Assembly: GCA_037783415.1 (NCBI GenBank)
Contig: JAZGTN010000025.1
Coordinates: 6,245,501-6,309,500 of the forward strand
Origin: Leptasterias polaris
Taxonomy: Eukaryota; Echinodermata; Asteroidea; Forcipulatida; Asteriidae
Length of the DNA stretch: 64,000 nucleotides
Reading direction: 5' to 3'
Part shown: positions 61,754 to 64,000 of the stretch, piece by piece
Position numbering within the stretch: the first letter of the stretch is position 1
Layout: each line of letters begins with the position of its first letter
The notes under the pieces: generated by a model
Told to the model about the DNA's origin: nothing
The model's input: only the letters and a program-made list of their open reading frames with translations
Databases searched by the model: none
Program-made: the position numbers and the translations under genes

Positions 61754-62659
61754 CCATCATAAGTGATCTCACATTAGTTGTGGTCTAAAGCAAAAATACT
61801 TTTAGAGTTCTCCCGATGCACAAGCTAGCTATCAGGGCCGACACTACGCTGAACGCACAAATTTCGGCCGATATGCCAAAATATTTTTATTTTTTTTATT
61901 TTTTTATTTTTTTTCAATTTCAGATAAATTTCACAAAAATTCATCAAGATAAAACCATTGCCAATGCTCCATATTGGACAGTAGGACCTGTGAAAAGGCC
62001 CCCATCCCAGGGGAATTGTCTAAGATAATAGCCATCTGTTTCTGGATAGAGTTATAACTTGTCCCCATCAACCAGAAACAATCATAATGGTTTGGCCTTT
62101 TTCAACATGCCCCGCCCACGCCCCGCCCACCCTTTCCCCTTTTACCCCGTTCCAGAGGTAGAATAAAATTTGAAAGGGCAGTTAAATGTACAAAAAGTGA
62201 CCTATGTGTTTTCTAAATTTTATAAAGCTCCCCATTTTAGACTAATATGAATGCATGGTTAGAAAAATTTAAGGGAAAGCAAAATGTGCCCCCCCCCCCC
62301 GGCCAGCCCCCTTCCATTTTTACAGCTTGTTCATGCCAATTAACCCCTTCTTAATGATTAATTAAATAACTTGTAAGGTTTTTATGATCCTGTGATAAAA
62401 AAAGAGACATGTTAATAACTTTTTGAGTGAGGACTTGGATATAACTTCTGACTTGTCCTTAGAATGTACACAGTGTGTCGTGCAGGTTTTTCTTCTCGCA
62501 TTGCTTAGAGTACATGTAAATGCTCCAACATGTTGGACCTTGTTGTAGACGAACGCAATAACATTTCACTTTTTTTTTTTCAGATATCAAGTCAGTGACT
62601 TATTCTCAACAATTTAAGCATAATTTTTTAACCATAAAGAATAATTAAGTGCCCTTATA
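61754..62659. other. Non-coding end of the 4114-bp unit
   Basis: Upstream flank of the transposase on the minus strand. Contains T-rich runs near 61885-61915 and a C run near 62290. No ORF is supported and no inverted terminal repeat to the 58546 end was seen. Confidence 0.45.
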
Positions 62660-64000
62660 GGGTGCACCACACTAAATAAGCCAGAATTAATGCGCCAAGC
62701 TACTTATCATAATTTGTAAACCCACAACTTATTTTTAATTATAACGTTTTGGGGGTCATGCAATTAATAGATTGTGTAAATATAAAAATCTATCACAACC
62801 TGGGGGTTCTGTGCTTCAACTTTTGAGGAGACTTGATAAATTTAGGCGTTAAAGTTGGCCCTATTTGACCGGGGAAGTGGAGAAGTGCTTCACGAAAACT
62901 GGCAGCAAGTCGGTTTTGGAAAAAAATAAAAAATCGTGTTTTTTTCTTCTGGGGTAGTTAGCAAAAATTCCAAACGGCTGACCTGCCAAAAATTGAAAAG
63001 AATTCTGAAGTTTAGTTGTCCGGAAATATGTCTGATTGGTTTTCAAGAGGCTGAGAGACTTACACGATTTTTTGAGTATTTTTGAATAATTATCATTTAG
63101 CATTGGTTCCTATGGGAGATCATTTAGAGGGGTGCGCCCTATATATACAACATGGTGGCGCCCTTGCAGCCATTTTTGTTGGGATTTAAACATGTCTGCC
63201 GTTTGTTTACAATTGCAGGCGTGACAGAAATGAGTTGTTTGAGACTTCTTTCGTCAGTTATCGCCGTTTTTTTTTATTGTTCGTGAAAACATCACTCCTC
63301 TGGCTGCAAACAGTAATTATAATAAAATATAGATAGCAATAACATTGTCACTTGTTAACAGAATAATTCAACGTTTTCAAAGAGTGGCTTGCTTTTTTTT
63401 TAGGCATCCTATTCCTACACACTTAACAGTATACAGTGTGTAAGACGGGACAAACTACGATCGACGGTACGACTATCGTGTATGACTATTTGATGAGACT
63501 GTGATGGTAAGTCACTTTCAAGAAAATCATGGGTCAACAGCGGCTGGTTGCTTCCTCAATTAGGAAGAAATAAACATGTTGTAAACATCATCATCATCAT
63601 ACATTACATGGCATGGTTGGTATTAACTAATAACTGAACAAGAAGAGTGGGGGAGGTGTAAACATTGCATTATTATGAATGTCAAGTTTCCGGAAAAGTC
63701 AAGTGATTCAATTAGAGTTACACTCTATCGGTTTTTCCATTTTGAGAACATTCTGCTGTAATTGTGCTCCTTGTGAATCTTTGGCCCATCATAGTTATAC
63801 GATGAGTTAGTGTCCTGTGACTTTGGATTTAGTTGGCCAGGTTGATACAATTTTTTTTTAGCATAGTAAGTGTGATATCGTTCAGCTCGACACTGTGCTC
63901 GTCGCTTTTTGTAGATCTTTCCCATAACACGTTTTTTGTGATATTGTTGTTTTTTGTCCATTGCATCGAGGGCTTTTGCAGCGGGTGATCCAGCAGTAAT
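62660..64000. repeat. 4114-bp unit, second copy, truncated by window edge
   Basis: Identical in order and spacing to 58546-59886, including the ORF ends at 59611/63725. It contains the last 90 or so codons of the same transposase (minus strand, stop at 63725) and runs off the right edge. Confidence 0.92.

Larger units (their letters stand above)
58546..62659. repeat. 4114-bp unit with Mutator-like transposase, first copy
   Basis: The sequence beginning GGGTGCACCACACTAAATAA at 58546 recurs at 62660, exactly 4114 bases later, with no indel over the 1341 bases available and no mismatch in the stretches compared by eye. The junction flanks differ (CTACCCCTTCC against GTGCCCTTATA). The unit therefore has a defined left boundary. 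It contains a broken transposase gene on the minus strand. Terminal inverted repeats were not found. It may be a tandem array, an element dimer or an assembly duplication. Confidence 0.9.

Overview
This is a window of animal nuclear DNA. Genes are split into many short exons with GT-AG introns, intergenic space is AT-rich, and every intron is littered with tRNA-headed SINEs, LINE tails and small inverted-repeat (MITE/foldback) elements. No operons or bacterial signals are present. The protein set and the repeat style, especially a roughly 370 bp foldback element beginning and ending in TTAAAGGCA-like ends, fit an echinoderm and most likely a sea star. The species call is inference from recalled repeat style and was not checked.

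Layout, left to right. A partial inositol hexakisphosphate kinase gene runs off the left edge (546-2293, minus). A three-exon Bcl-2 family gene lies at 6177-7935 (minus), with BH4, BH1, BH2 and a C-terminal membrane anchor but a degenerate BH3 core. A perfect 98-bp-arm palindrome sits 0.8 kb upstream of it. An RPP25-like Alba-domain gene (RNase P/MRP subunit) runs from 21990 to 13003 (minus); its start codon is split by an intron that also holds a 2.04 kb element in which about 420-bp inverted repeats flank a reverse transcriptase fragment. METTL5 (18S rRNA m6A methyltransferase) lies at 24070-27362 (minus) and is head-to-head with a complete 17-exon GCN5/PCAF lysine acetyltransferase gene (28413-40131, plus) across about 1.05 kb of shared promoter space. 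CIR1 (RBPJ corepressor, six exons) occupies 42216-47956 (minus).

From 48.3 to 57.1 kb (plus) is a mucin- or hemolectin-like locus: Pro/Thr/Ser-rich phase-1 exons, a domain ending like a discoidin (F5/8C) domain, and a C-terminal cystine-knot exon. Several frameshifts and a stop suggest decay, because none of the neighbouring genes shows such lesions. The right end (58546-64000) holds a 4114-bp unit with a broken Mutator-like transposase, followed by a second apparently identical copy that runs off the edge.

I reconstructed exon structures by hand from splice sites and reading phase. Six conserved genes (RNA processing, chromatin/transcription, apoptosis, inositol phosphate signalling) are unrelated in function, and apart from the METTL5/KAT2 head-to-head pair I see no evidence that they are co-regulated. 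The features most worth following up are the inverted-repeat-flanked reverse transcriptase element, the Bcl-2 protein with a lost BH3 signature, the decaying mucin locus and the tandem Mutator-like unit.
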